This document shows, one piece after another, positions 1 to 10,194 of a stretch of DNA of 64,000 bases; position 1 is the stretch's first letter, and every line of letters starts with the position of its first letter. The position numbers and the translations under genes were made by a program. Under the pieces are notes generated by a model that ran no database searches, was not told where the DNA came from, and worked only from the letters and a program-made list of their open reading frames with translations. The DNA is from Uranotaenia lowii (taxonomy: Eukaryota > Arthropoda > Insecta > Diptera > Culicidae), in the NCBI RefSeq assembly GCF_029784155.1, contig NC_073693.1:316446351-316510350 (forward strand). Reading direction: 5' to 3'.

Positions 1-883
1 TTGGTACTTCAACTTTTAACTCACTATTGGATCCTCTAAGACTTCTCAAACAATTACCCATGTGAACTGTTGTCTAATAGTTGATTTCCAGCTGTTATAG
101 GGTCTCGCACTGGTACTTTCCTGGATTTTTTCGAATCTACCCAAAAAAATTTGCCAATGAACTTCAGTATTGGACACAATCTCAAAAAACAACTTGATTG
201 ATTCAACCAAAAGTCTCATATCTACTTAAACTCGTGCCTCCAAAGTTCGGATTTCGCTGAACAAATGTTCCACAGGGAATTGGTACCGAATTTTCTCGAA
301 TGTGAGCATGAAAGTTACAAAAGGTTCCTCAAATAGCCTTCTATGGATTTGAAGTTCCAAAAAGTTCCTGAAGTAGCTTTTTTGTAAATGTCAATCGCAT
401 CCACACAGTATAAAAGTTACAAATTAGATCTCAAATAACCTTCCGTGAACTTCAAGTTCCAAGAAGTTCCTTAAATAGCCTTCTGTGAACTTTAAGTTCC
501 AAGAAGTTCCTCAAATAGCCTTTTTGAGACATGTCCGCCATTTCATGAATATGAAATGTGAACGAACATCACAAAAGGGCATATAATAAATAAATCATTT
601 TTTGGAGCTTGGAAATTGTTGAAATGTATAATTTATTTTGAAACTTCAACTCAGAACAATTTAAATCTAACTCGCAAATGATTGTTTTTGAAAAGAGTAA
701 ATATTTTGACTTTATAAAATTTCGTCCAACTGTATTTACTGTATTTACCACGAGTTTATAACAAATAGAAAGTCAGTTGAAGAAATTCATTAATTAAATA
801 TCAATATAAACTCAATAATTTGTATAATTTTATGCTTAACAGTTATAAACATGGAATTCCATTTTTTTTTAAACCGATATTAT
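1..883. other. AT-rich non-coding sequence
   Basis: No reading frame here has the length or composition of a gene; the longest is about 60 codons. The only structure seen is the short tandem repeat annotated separately at 325-520. Confidence 0.6.
325..520. repeat. Degenerate 40-bp tandem repeat
   Basis: Positions 441-480 and 481-520 are two adjacent 40-bp units differing at few positions. They share the core AAGTTCCAAGAAGTTCC followed by AAATAGCC. A diverged unit lies at 339-378 and a partial one at 325-338, so there are about four copies, the older ones separated by unrelated sequence. Confidence 0.75.
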
Positions 884-1334
884 TTTAACCGATGATTGAT
901 TTATATGTCGTTTCGTAATGTTTCTTAATAATAATTAACATGCGTCTTTGCTGCTGCCCGCTGGCTGCCCTTGCGGGTATTCTAGGAAGCTTATAACCAC
1001 TTCGAATTTTAGCTGCCGGCAAGGCAACATCCAGGCGTGGCGTCGTGGCAGCGTGTTTGGCTATCATCTCGAAGGATCAGGTTATAGTCTGGTACCAGGA
1101 TCATTTTTTTCCATTGGGTTGTTTGATTGCTTGACTAAGCGAATCAAATAATTGTGTAGCAGAACTGGCATGCGTGCCGGCATGTATCGAACAGAGTTAA
1201 AAACAAAATAATTAAGTAAAATCAATTGAAGAAGGTGATGGGAGGAATAAAGATGGATGTCGAGAAACCGGCAGCACCACATGGGCTGGTGGTGACCAAA
1301 GTAAGAGAGGAGAGGAGAATAATTTTTTGTTTTT
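884..1334. other. Non-coding, small GC-rich island
   Basis: Positions 945-1090 are clearly more GC-rich than the surroundings. Short overlapping frames occur on both strands (about 60-67 codons), none with a recognisable domain. It may be a relic of a repeat or a conserved non-coding segment; I cannot decide. Confidence 0.4.
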
Positions 1335-1535
1335 GCTGATTAAACGTTTACTTGTGGGCTGAATAGAAGGCCTTTCAAATCTGTAATGGAACTTCAAAGT
1401 TTCAATAAGAACTTAAATTTTGAGCTGAATAAAACGAATTTAAGCACATTGATTATGCTGATTAAGCTGTGTTTGACCATTTTAACGAGACTTTTGGTTG
1501 CTTGGGTTATTTCTTACTCAACTTATAAAAATTGT
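1335..1535 (+). repeat. Dispersed repeat, copy 1 (pairs with 24545-24745)
   Basis: This stretch aligns by eye at roughly 70% with 24545-24745. Shared landmarks in the same order are GCTGAATAGAAG, GGAACTT, TCAATAAGAA, TTAAATTTTGAGCTG and a closing GCTTGGG. It is probably a short non-autonomous element of unknown class, or two relics of one. No terminal repeats were resolved. Confidence 0.45.
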
Positions 1536-2014
1536 CGTTGTAATTGCTTTTGGAAAAAGCGTACTGTTGTAATCTGTTTGTCACTTTAGCTTCACTGAAA
1601 ATATCGATTAAACTAAAAAAAGGTTTGTAAAATTTGAATTTGAATTTGAGATCCCATTTTTTTATATAAAAAAGGGTGAATTTAGGCGGTAGAGTTGTTG
1701 TATCTTCTGTGATATGTCTATATTTTTTGTGGTTAGTTTTCTTGTAGTTCGACTTGTGTAAAATACCAAGGTTGAAGTAAATATTTTGTTTAAATTTTTA
1801 AAATCGGTTCTTTGGTTCACAGTGTGTGGTGTATTGAATTTCGAGCACAACGCGTAGTATAAGAATGGTGTAAAATTACTCAATAACAACGTTTTTGCGA
1901 TGGTGATTTTAAATGTCTTAACAGTCGATTTGGATTATCATTTCCTGTAAGCTGGGGGATGGCTTCCATGGCCGATGAAAGGCGTCGAGGGAATGCATCT
2001 AACATTCCGAGACC
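1536..2014. other. No gene or element recognised
   Basis: AT-rich sequence with only short chance frames. Nothing supportable was seen apart from a somewhat GC-richer patch at 1940-2010 flanking the MITE at 2015. Confidence 0.5.
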
Positions 2015-2107
2015 TACACGCTAAATAACCATATTGATTGTACTGTAAACAAAACCATAAAATGGTTATTCTATAACCATAGATGGTTAAATAAAAACGA
2101 GCGTGTA
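2015..2107. mobile_element. Small palindromic MITE, about 90 bp
   Basis: The element begins TACACGCTAAATAACCAT and ends ATGGTTAAATAAAAACGAGCGTGTA, so its ends are inverted copies of each other. The central part is also palindromic around AACCAT/ATGGTT. If the outermost TA at each end is the target duplication, it fits a Tc1/mariner-mobilised MITE. It interrupts a locally GC-richer sequence. There is no coding capacity. Confidence 0.6.
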
Positions 2108-2439
2108 CATTGGTTGGTAATCCACACCGCATGCAATCTTCAGGCTAACCCCAGATACATTCCCTCTTAAATATTTACAGAATGACCCATAAAAGCCGGA
2201 AAATCTGTTATCAAGGTTCAAAAACACTTTTTAATGTTAACATGATTTAAAAAACTTTTTACTCATTCAGGCATGTAAATAAACATATTGAGAAACAATC
2301 AATCGATGTGTCCACTATCGTTCTAAGCTATATACTCTCCAGGCTAGATCTTAATCAGGAGCATTTTTCGCAATATTGTGAGTTTTACTAAAAAAAATTA
2401 GAAACGTCGCTTATAAACTGACAACAAAACACATACTTC

Positions 2440-3540
2440 TTACAATCTACACAGCAAGAAATTCTGAATCCTTGACAACACTGAAACTGATAACCTTTAA
2501 TATTACATGACAAAGAACTCGATTTACCAATGTAAATTCAGCGATTGAAGTTTAATCCTTAACAGCACTGAATTCTAATGACATGAATATTACTTGACAC
2601 GGAACGCGATTATTTGATGTAAATTTCCATCACATATGATGTAAATAAAACGAAGCATCACATATGACGGAATTTACACTGACTATTTAATATTACACGT
2701 CTTGAATATTTTACATGACTTTAAATTTTACACGTCTTTTGAAGTTTACAGACATGGAATATTCAACTCGCATTGAAAATTGCATCATATGTGATGTTTT
2801 TTTTTCGTTCCATCATATGTGATGTAATTTTACCAAATTTTTTGCTCACACACAATTCTTAACAACACTGAATAAGAAATTTCTAAAATTACACGTCATG
2901 GAATGTGATGAGGACATTGAATTTTAATTTTATCAATATTACAATACACTGATTGTGATAATGTCATGTAAAATTATGAACTGTCAAGAACAGGATCAGA
3001 CAAATGTTAACAAAGTGTCAAGTCAAGTCGTGCACCAAAGTATTTTTTAAGCAGTTTTTCCGCGAGTAAGGTTCCCAGAGATCTTCGTGAAGCAGGATGC
3101 GGTTCTGGAAGTTATTCATCTTTGGATCCGGTTCTTCGGGGAAAAAATTGAAAGTGTGAATGTGACCTCTTATAAAAAAATTGTGAGATTAAAAACACAA
3201 TATCACTGAATAAAATAAATTAAATTAATTACAAAAAAGTTTTATTTTTATTATGAGATGAGATATTTTCATAATGAATTATTAATACCAATAAATAAAA
3301 CAAAATAGATTCCAATTCCAAAGTATTTCTTCCAATATTTAGTGATTTTATAATATACATACATAATTTTTATTTTACATGTTGCCAAATTTTACATAGT
3401 TTTTTATTTTACACGTTGCAACATTTTACTGTCGTGTAATTTCCAACTAGCACTGAAAATTCCTTCATAGATATATGATGCTTCTTTTTATTTACATCAC
3501 ATGTGATGTGATTTTACAGATTTTTTTCGTAGTGTGTAGT
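2440..3540. repeat. Cluster of palindrome-bearing non-autonomous elements
   Basis: Three cassettes (about 2628-2690, 2780-2832 and 3468-3525) each contain one or two copies of the near-palindrome CATCATATGTGATG, spaced by an A/T-rich linker with TTCGT or AACGAA. Between them the phrase CTTAACAACACTGAAT recurs (about 2465, 2560 and 2857), as do variants of TTACACGTC and ATTTTACA. The outer ends, CTACACAGCAAGAAATTCTG near 2447 and the complement of TTCGTAGTGTGTAG near 3525, look like imperfect terminal inverted repeats. I read this as several overlapping or nested MITEs of one family. No ORF. Class unknown. Confidence 0.5.
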
Positions 3541-3605
3541 ACTTCTCTTCTCTTTGTCGAAAGTCGGAAGTCCGGACTTCCCAAATCAAATTTAGTACTG
3601 GCGCG

Positions 3606-4315
3606 TTAAAATAAGCCTCTGACATTGAAGCCCATACAAACCTTCGTTAAAACATACGCCCATATCAAATAGCCGAGGGGTTTAAATCCAGACTGTGGGA
3701 AGATAACATTCTCGGGTTTACCAAATTTTTTCCAAATCCACGGAAACAACATATTTTTAAAAATGTCCATGTAGACTTCAGTATTAACTTTTAATCCAGC
3801 ATTTATGAAAAAAAGGCGTCTTCATTCCATTCGAAGCAACCGCTCCAAATACCAACTCCAGCGAGATGCTTCGTAGTAAACTTGAATTTCAAATTCTTTG
3901 GACCATCCTTAATCTTCGTGGGTGAAATATACCGATCCCGTCATGTATTGGACTCCGAGTCAACCAACTAAGTTTCTTGACTGAGAACACGACGATCAGC
4001 TGCTTCTTCTTCAAATTGTACAGTAATCGCTTCGAGCGCTTTGCTTTAGTTCGATCAAATGAAACTTCGGTCTTGCCCTGGATCATGCATTCAAGCCATC
4101 TTTAACCAATAGTTGCATGAAAGAGTTCGAGATACTCGCTCCCTTAGCCAGCCTCTAGATTGATCGAGTTCCGCTTCACTTTCGTCTTCATCAATTTAAC
4201 CACTTTTACAGTGCGTGCAAACCATGGCCTTCGACTACCCGGCTACAGCCGCCGCAATTTGCTTGGGAGGATTTTAAGGCGAGAATCAAACTGGACACTA
4301 TCTTATTTGTTTCCA
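3606..4315 (-). pseudogene. Degenerate Tc1/mariner-type transposase
   Basis: The complement strand encodes broken pieces of a mariner-like transposase in the correct order. An N-terminal segment starts at an ATG at 4315. A basic linker (KTKKKR-like block) follows in the 3889-4086 frame. The catalytic strand that should read VFSDEK reads FSVKKLS near 3971-3990, so the first catalytic Asp is gone. The family hallmark VFGAVASNGMK lies at about 3837-3860 and VNTEVYMDIF follows. The region that should carry the second Asp is deleted, and the SPDLNPLDY-type motif reads SGFKPLGY near 3665-3695, losing the third Asp. At least three frame changes and several stops are present. The usual length is about 340 residues; only about 230 codons remain. 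No terminal inverted repeats were identified. It is a dead relic. Confidence 0.8.
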
Positions 4316-4514
4316 TTTTTTTTTTCGATATAACTGATACTGTACTTGTGCATTGTTTCCGCCTTCCTTCAATTGACAGATAGAGATAATACACACAAAA
4401 AATAAAATCATAAAATGTTGTTTAAACTAACCCAAATAGACTGCTGAAAAATCTCACATTTTTATAGGTCATTTTGCAACAATAATACAATCACAGAAAA
4501 ACGCTTTGTCGATT

Positions 4515-6292
4515 CCTGAAGGGCATGCTCCTCAACAGGGTACAGGTAGCTGAACTCCCATATCTACCAAAGCAAAGTTCCAGTATTGTACATTTGCACT
4601 CAAAACTTTCCGACAAAGTTGTTATTATGGTCCAAAGAGAGCTTTCCAGTCTCATCCGAATGCTAATCCAATAAGCTTCTTATTGGGCTAAATAAAAGCG
4701 TTTCTCTAGGACTAGGCGGGAGCCAAAGGACAACCACTCCTAGCTATAGTTTAGCAATATCGCCGTCCGACAGTTAAGACTGAAGGACTATCCACTTTCT
4801 CGTTCATCGTCAACTGATGATCTCCATTATCTTTGGCATAATTGACGACATGCTTCGGTGACGATGTTCGCGGAGATTGTCTGAATGGGGGTGTTGGGTA
4901 GCATTTTGGGAGGGGTTGCTAAAAGTCACTTTTCGAATGACAGCGGGAATCCAAACTTCGTCGATGCACAGACGCTCAGACGCACACTGTAACGCTTTTT
5001 GCGTGCAGCGAATTAAAAGCTGCAGAACCCTCGGATAAAGACAAGAGACGGTGAATGTGCAACTTCGACTCGAGCAGCATCAGCAAGTTCGCCCGGAGAG
5101 GAAGTTTTAATTGAAACCACCCTTTTTCTCCGCTGGAAGGGTCCAGGAATGCCACTTTTCAGCCCTTTTCTGTCCTGTCACCCACCGCCAGCTATTGCAA
5201 ACAACACCGGAAATTCCACGGCTTGGTGGCACTGAACTGGCAGATAATAAATTAACTTGTTTTCTCTCTCCTTAGTGAGTGCAATCAGTGAAGTTAAAGA
5301 GAAAATAATAAGACCCTGCGAGAAGGTACCGAGGAGGTGGGGGCGTGGCGTCGCTGCACAATCATAGCACGGTGCTAGTCTTTTTTTTCTGTTGTTTTTG
5401 TTCGGCTCCATAGTTTTCCTCTTATTATTTTCCAAAACCCGAGAACCAGCAGAAGCACTCGCTAATGGAAGTCAATGGCAGTTCATGTTCGCTTGCAGAA
5501 ACACTGACGAGCAGCGTCGCCAATTATGAATGAATGCTTAAATCAGAAAAGCGTTGAAAAGTTATATAACTTTTTTTTTTCAAATCGTGAAAGAAAAGTA
5601 ACCATCAAGAGTTTCCATCGTATCAACAATTGTGAACAGATATTAGGTATCTTAATAGAAAATCTTGAGTCCACCTTTTCAACTATTCTGGCAACCCTGC
5701 CAAGCAGCCAAATGCAGGAAAGTGGAAAAGTACCTAGTGGCATCTCAAACGGGAAAGTGGCAGCGAACAACTACGGCGTTTGTTTCTGCTTCGATTGTGA
5801 TTGTTTTCAAGCAGCTTCCAGCCAGCAGCAGCAGAACAAAGCAATTATTAATCTTTGCGCTTTATTGGATTCCTTGAATTAGGTGTAATTTCTCCTTTGT
5901 TGTGCGGCTGTCAATGATTGTTGTAGTAAGCTGTTGTTTGCGAGTCAAGAATAAATCACGAGCGATTTTTGTTTTCCCGGCTGCATTCTTTGCATTCGGG
6001 AATCTTGATATATTGGGAAATTTATTGGACACTCCGGAGTTCTAGTTTTTTTTTATTTTCATGTTGCTTTTGATTTATTTTGGTAGGCAAAGCATATTCT
6101 AATATGCTTAGAATGAACTTAAACCTAAATTCGGCCCATTAAAAGCTTGAGAGGGAATTCCAAATCCAATTATCATTGATATAGTTCAAACCTTTTTTCA
6201 AAGGCATGATGAGTGACTTTCTACAAGTGGTTTGGATAAAACGTTCGATAATTTTAACATATGTTGTTGAAAAAAACTGCAAATGTTGCTAG
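4515..6292 (+). repeat. Duplicated block dup1, copy A (pairs with 43275-45015)
   Basis: This segment matches 43275-45015 in the same orientation over its whole length. Identity is uneven: about 75-85% near 4515-4700, 5560-5700 and 6050-6292, but nearly identical around 4800-5500 and 5704-5900. Copy B carries a 12-bp extra GCAGCAGCCTTG-type insertion near 43865. No convincing gene was found; short frames exist on both strands. The match stops at 6292 because copy A is interrupted there by the 6293-15915 insertion, and it resumes at 15916. Confidence 0.85.
5704..5900 (+). other. Segment identical between the two dup1 copies; short ORF
   Basis: About 190 bp from CAGCCAAATGCAGG to the TAG at 5880-5882 and just beyond is identical, as far as I can see, to 44440-44630, while the preceding 140 bp is only about 85% identical. 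An open frame ends at the same stop in both copies: 118 codons in copy A from an ATG at 5526, 64 codons in copy B from 44422. The last 56 residues, including a QQQQ run, are the same. Because silent sites are also unchanged, this does not prove coding. It could be an exon, a conserved regulatory element or a recent gene-conversion tract. Confidence 0.4.
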
Positions 6293-6499
6293 AGTCGAGA
6301 GCTCTACCTTCTATTATTATTCTTGAATGATTGATAATTGATTTTAAACTTTAGATTTTTTTACTCTTGACACTTGTCTTCTGATCTTTGATTTTCGATT
6401 ATTCATAAATTTTATGTTTGTTTGATCACAATCTTAACTCTAGATTATTTTTTTTTCTCGTTTTGGCCTCTCCATAGAGATTCTATTCTCTTGACCACA

Positions 6500-8002
6500 T
6501 CTAATATATAAAGATGAGTTGGACTATATATGTTTGTATGCACCTTATACAAATCCACACCGCTTAACCGATCAGCCTGAAATTTGGTACAGTTATGTGT
6601 TTGGACCATGGGAAGGTTTTAGTAATAGTTTCGAGCCCCTCCCACCTGAGAAAAGGGACCCTCCCATAGAACTTTCCTTTTTTTCCCACAAACCAAAAGT
6701 CATGGCACCCATTTTTCAGAACCATTTTTTTCCCTTTGGCGGGGTTGTTTTCACCATCACCATGGGCCGGGCATTAGAAACGACCATCAAGAGTTTACGT
6801 GGACTGGAAAGCAAATCAAAGCTTGCTTAGCATCAATGATTTGAAAGGTAAAATTTTGGCGGGTGTTTTTTCCTTCTACTGTTCAAAACACGTGGTACCG
6901 GTACGTGATATTTGGATGCAATAATGAGCCTACATTTTGTATTGAAAAATAAAACTATCCTGTAAAGAATATATTGACTAAAATTGTAGTGATTTTCAAT
7001 GTGCTGCCTACCGCCCCGCTGGGGGGCTTTGAGAGTTTGTAAGGATATACAGTGAACTGAATAGTCAACAGTGAATTGGCTTCTTCAGCTGAATAACTAT
7101 TTGGACTGAATGCTGAAAAACTAATGAACCGATTTCCATAAACTCCAGCTTTTAACCAACCATTATCAAATTTTTAGGATTCCTTATAGAGAAAGAAAAA
7201 ATCAATAGATTCAAAGTTACATATATGTTGAAGGCTGCAATTTCAACGCTTTGAAAGCCGCCGGGGAATCTAAATGGGGGATTAGAAAATTTATTAGATA
7301 ATACAATCTGAGGTTTTTAGTTTTATACCATCCTATTTATTGGCCAATAAATTTATACTTTTTGATTTATTTTTGGTCATCAATGTGTTCAAACAAATGA
7401 TTTTAAAGAATTTTAACATTGATCACTCTTCAAAATAATAAATGGAACTCAAATAAGACGATTTCCATAACATTTTAATGGTTATTTCGGTTCAGAGATG
7501 ATTTCTTTTCGATAACTCCAATAAACTTTTAGTGCAACTTTCAACATTCAAGAAAAACAGTGTTAAATTAAAAAAAAACGCAAAAAAGGCAAACATACAA
7601 TTGAAAACAAATGAGTCTAAAACCAGGTTCGGAAGTGTTTTTAGAAATTTTTAATTGAAAAAAACTTAAATATACCATTGTACAGGGAGATCATCCATCT
7701 TGAAAAGTGGGATAGTCTCCAAAAGAGATTAAAGTTTTTTGTGATAGAGAAGAAGGAATCTATTTTGAAATTCAATTCATAATCCTTAAAACTATAAGCT
7801 TCTTCTAAAAATATGAAATCGATAAACACAGTGAATAATCTCACTAAAAACTTTTAAAAGACCTACAAAACTTACGTGGCCAAACATTGGCCCAATTTCT
7901 TAAAATGATGAATATAAAGCTTCCAATATTTCGAAAAATCAAACGACTCATTTTGATTAATATCTTATGTGAACCCGAGCAAGGCCGGGTAAAATCAGCT
8001 AG
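6500..8002 (+). mobile_element. Non-autonomous Helitron (about 1.5 kb)
   Basis: The 5' end reads TCTAATATATAAAGATGAG directly after an A. The 3' end reads CTAG directly before a T. This matches Helitron insertion between A and T without target duplication. Eight bases upstream of CTAG is a hairpin with stem ACCCG (7973-7977) and CGGGT (7986-7990), the expected 3' rolling-circle terminator. The 5' TC plus the CCGGGT..CAGCTAG terminus is characteristic of insect Helitrons. The interior has no Rep/helicase gene; an open frame at 6519-6830 is a by-product of the conserved 5' end. Not autonomous. Confidence 0.8.
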
Positions 8003-8929
8003 TTTTTAATAATTGAATCTTAGCTTTTGTTTCTGACTTGTGATTGTAGATTCTGAACTTACAACTGTTCCTTGGATTGGTTCTAAACTTTATACGCTGT
8101 AATATTTGCTCTTGCTTTTGAATTTTTTTTTCTTAGTCGAATGTTTGAACTTGAAATATTTTAGTTTGATTATTATTTTATGGTAGTGACGTGGACAAAA
8201 AAAAATCGAGTATTGAAACTCACTCTTTACACCTTATTCGTCCTTTTGATTCAACGTTTTCAGGGTTCAACACGCAGGAGTGCGTCGAATGAGAAAGAGC
8301 AAATAAAACGCAGCTCTTTCGTTCTCGGTTCACGGGCACATTTGATTGCTCGAAATTCTCTCGAGAAATTTGCGACCAAAACGCAGATTGAAAATTTTTG
8401 AGCTGAACGAATTTGCGCGCGCCTAATCGAGAGCTCGAGCGGTTCGAAAACTGCGTTTGCGTTTATCTAGCCGCGTGCGTTTAGGAACACCGAGCATCTA
8501 CCGTGAGGACACGGCGGCTCACCGATCAGCGCGCGCGGCTCTCTTTAGCACACGGTGTGTGGGCCGTGTGTTTCGTGTTTGGGGGGCGATTAAGAAATCT
8601 GTACGAATAATTTAATTAATAGAATTGGTTAAACAGTTTGTAGCGCGCAACGGGATTGGTGGGAGGGTTATTACAATGAATGTTAGAAGTTTTAAAATAT
8701 TTATAAGTTATAATTACCAACACTAGTAACTATGAAATTTTTACCATGAACTAGTAAAATTTCGTGAAAAAGGCCAAAATTAAAGAGCTTTACGCAAGGG
8801 TTGTTAAAATGAAACCGTTTAGATCGATCATATTGATCGATGGTTGGAATATTAATTAGTTGTTGTGTCTTTGGGGAGATTAAACGCGAAATTAAAACAA
8901 ATTAATGATGATTAACGGCACTAGTACCG

Positions 8930-10160
8930 CAAGAAATTAGTTTAGCTTCGATTTCAACATGCAAACCCTCTAGTGAAAGGGTTTGACTTGTAGGTGACGA
9001 AAAATAGTGTCGCGAATTCGCTAGTACAAGCTACTACTGTTACTACCGCGAGAAATGTGTTTAGCTCCGATTTCAACATGCGACCCCTCTAGTGGAAGGG
9101 TTTGACTTGTAGGTGACGAAAAATAGTGTCGCGAGTTTGCTAGTACAAGCTACTAGTGTTAGTACTGGTAGAAATGAGTTTAGCTCCGATTTCAACTTGC
9201 GACCCCTCTAGTGGAAGGGTTTGACTTGTAGGTGACGAAAACTAGTGTCGCGAGCTCGCTAGTACAAGCTACTAGTGTTAGTACAAGTAGAAATTAGTTT
9301 AGCTCCGATTTCAACTTGGACCCCTCTGGTGGAAGGGTTTGACTTGTAGGTGACGAAAACTAGTATCGCGAGTTCGCTAGTACAAGCTACTAGTGTTAGT
9401 ACAGCTAGAAATTAGTTTAGCTCCGATTTCAACTTTCGACCAGTCAAGTGAAAGGGTTTGACTTGTGGATGACGAAAAATAGTGTCGCAAGTTCGCTAGA
9501 ACAAGCTACTAGTGTTAGTACCGCGAGAAATTAGTTTAGCTCCGATTTCAACTTTCGACCGGTCAAATGAAAGGGATTGACTCATAGGTGACGAAAAATA
9601 GTGTCGTGAGTTCGCTAGTACAAGCAACTAGTATTAGTACAGGTAGAAATTAGTTTAGCTCCGATTTCAACTCTCAACCGGTCAAGTGAAAGGGTTTGAC
9701 TTGTGGATGACGAAAAATAGTGTCGCGAGTTCGCTAGTACAAGCTACTAGTGTTAGTACCGCGAGATATTAGTTTAGCTCCGATTTCAACTTTCGACCAG
9801 TCAAATGAAAGGGATGGACTTGTAGGTGACGAAAAATAGTGTCGCGAATTCGCTAGTACAAGCTACTAGTGTTAGTACAGGTAGAAATTAGTTTAGCTCC
9901 GATTTCAACTTTCGACCAATCAAGTGAAAGGGTTTGACTTGTAGATGACGAAAAATAGTGTCGCGAGTTCGCTAGTACAAGCTTCTAGTATTAGTACAGG
10001 TAGAAATAAGTTCAACTCTGCTTTCAACTTTTGACTGGTCAAGTGAAAGGGTTGACTTGCAGGTGACGAAAAATAGTGTCACGAGCTCGCTAGTACAAGC
10101 TACTAATGTTAGTACAGGTAGAAACTAGTTAAGCTCCAAATTCAACTTTCGACTGGTCAA
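8930..10160 (+). repeat. 119-bp minisatellite, left arm, about 10 copies
   Basis: The phrase TTTAGCTCCGATTTCAAC recurs every ~119 bp, followed by a variable block (CCCCTCTAGTGGAAGGG or GACCGGTCAAGTGAAAGGG), then TTTGACTTGTAGGTGACGAAAA, GTGTCGCGAGTTCGCTAGTAC and AAGCTACTAGTGTTAGTAC. Copies differ by scattered substitutions and one- or two-base indels. The unit length is not a multiple of three and the repeat does not encode protein. Confidence 0.9.
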
Positions 10161-10194
10161 GTGAAAAGGGTTTGAACTAAACTAATTTCAACCG

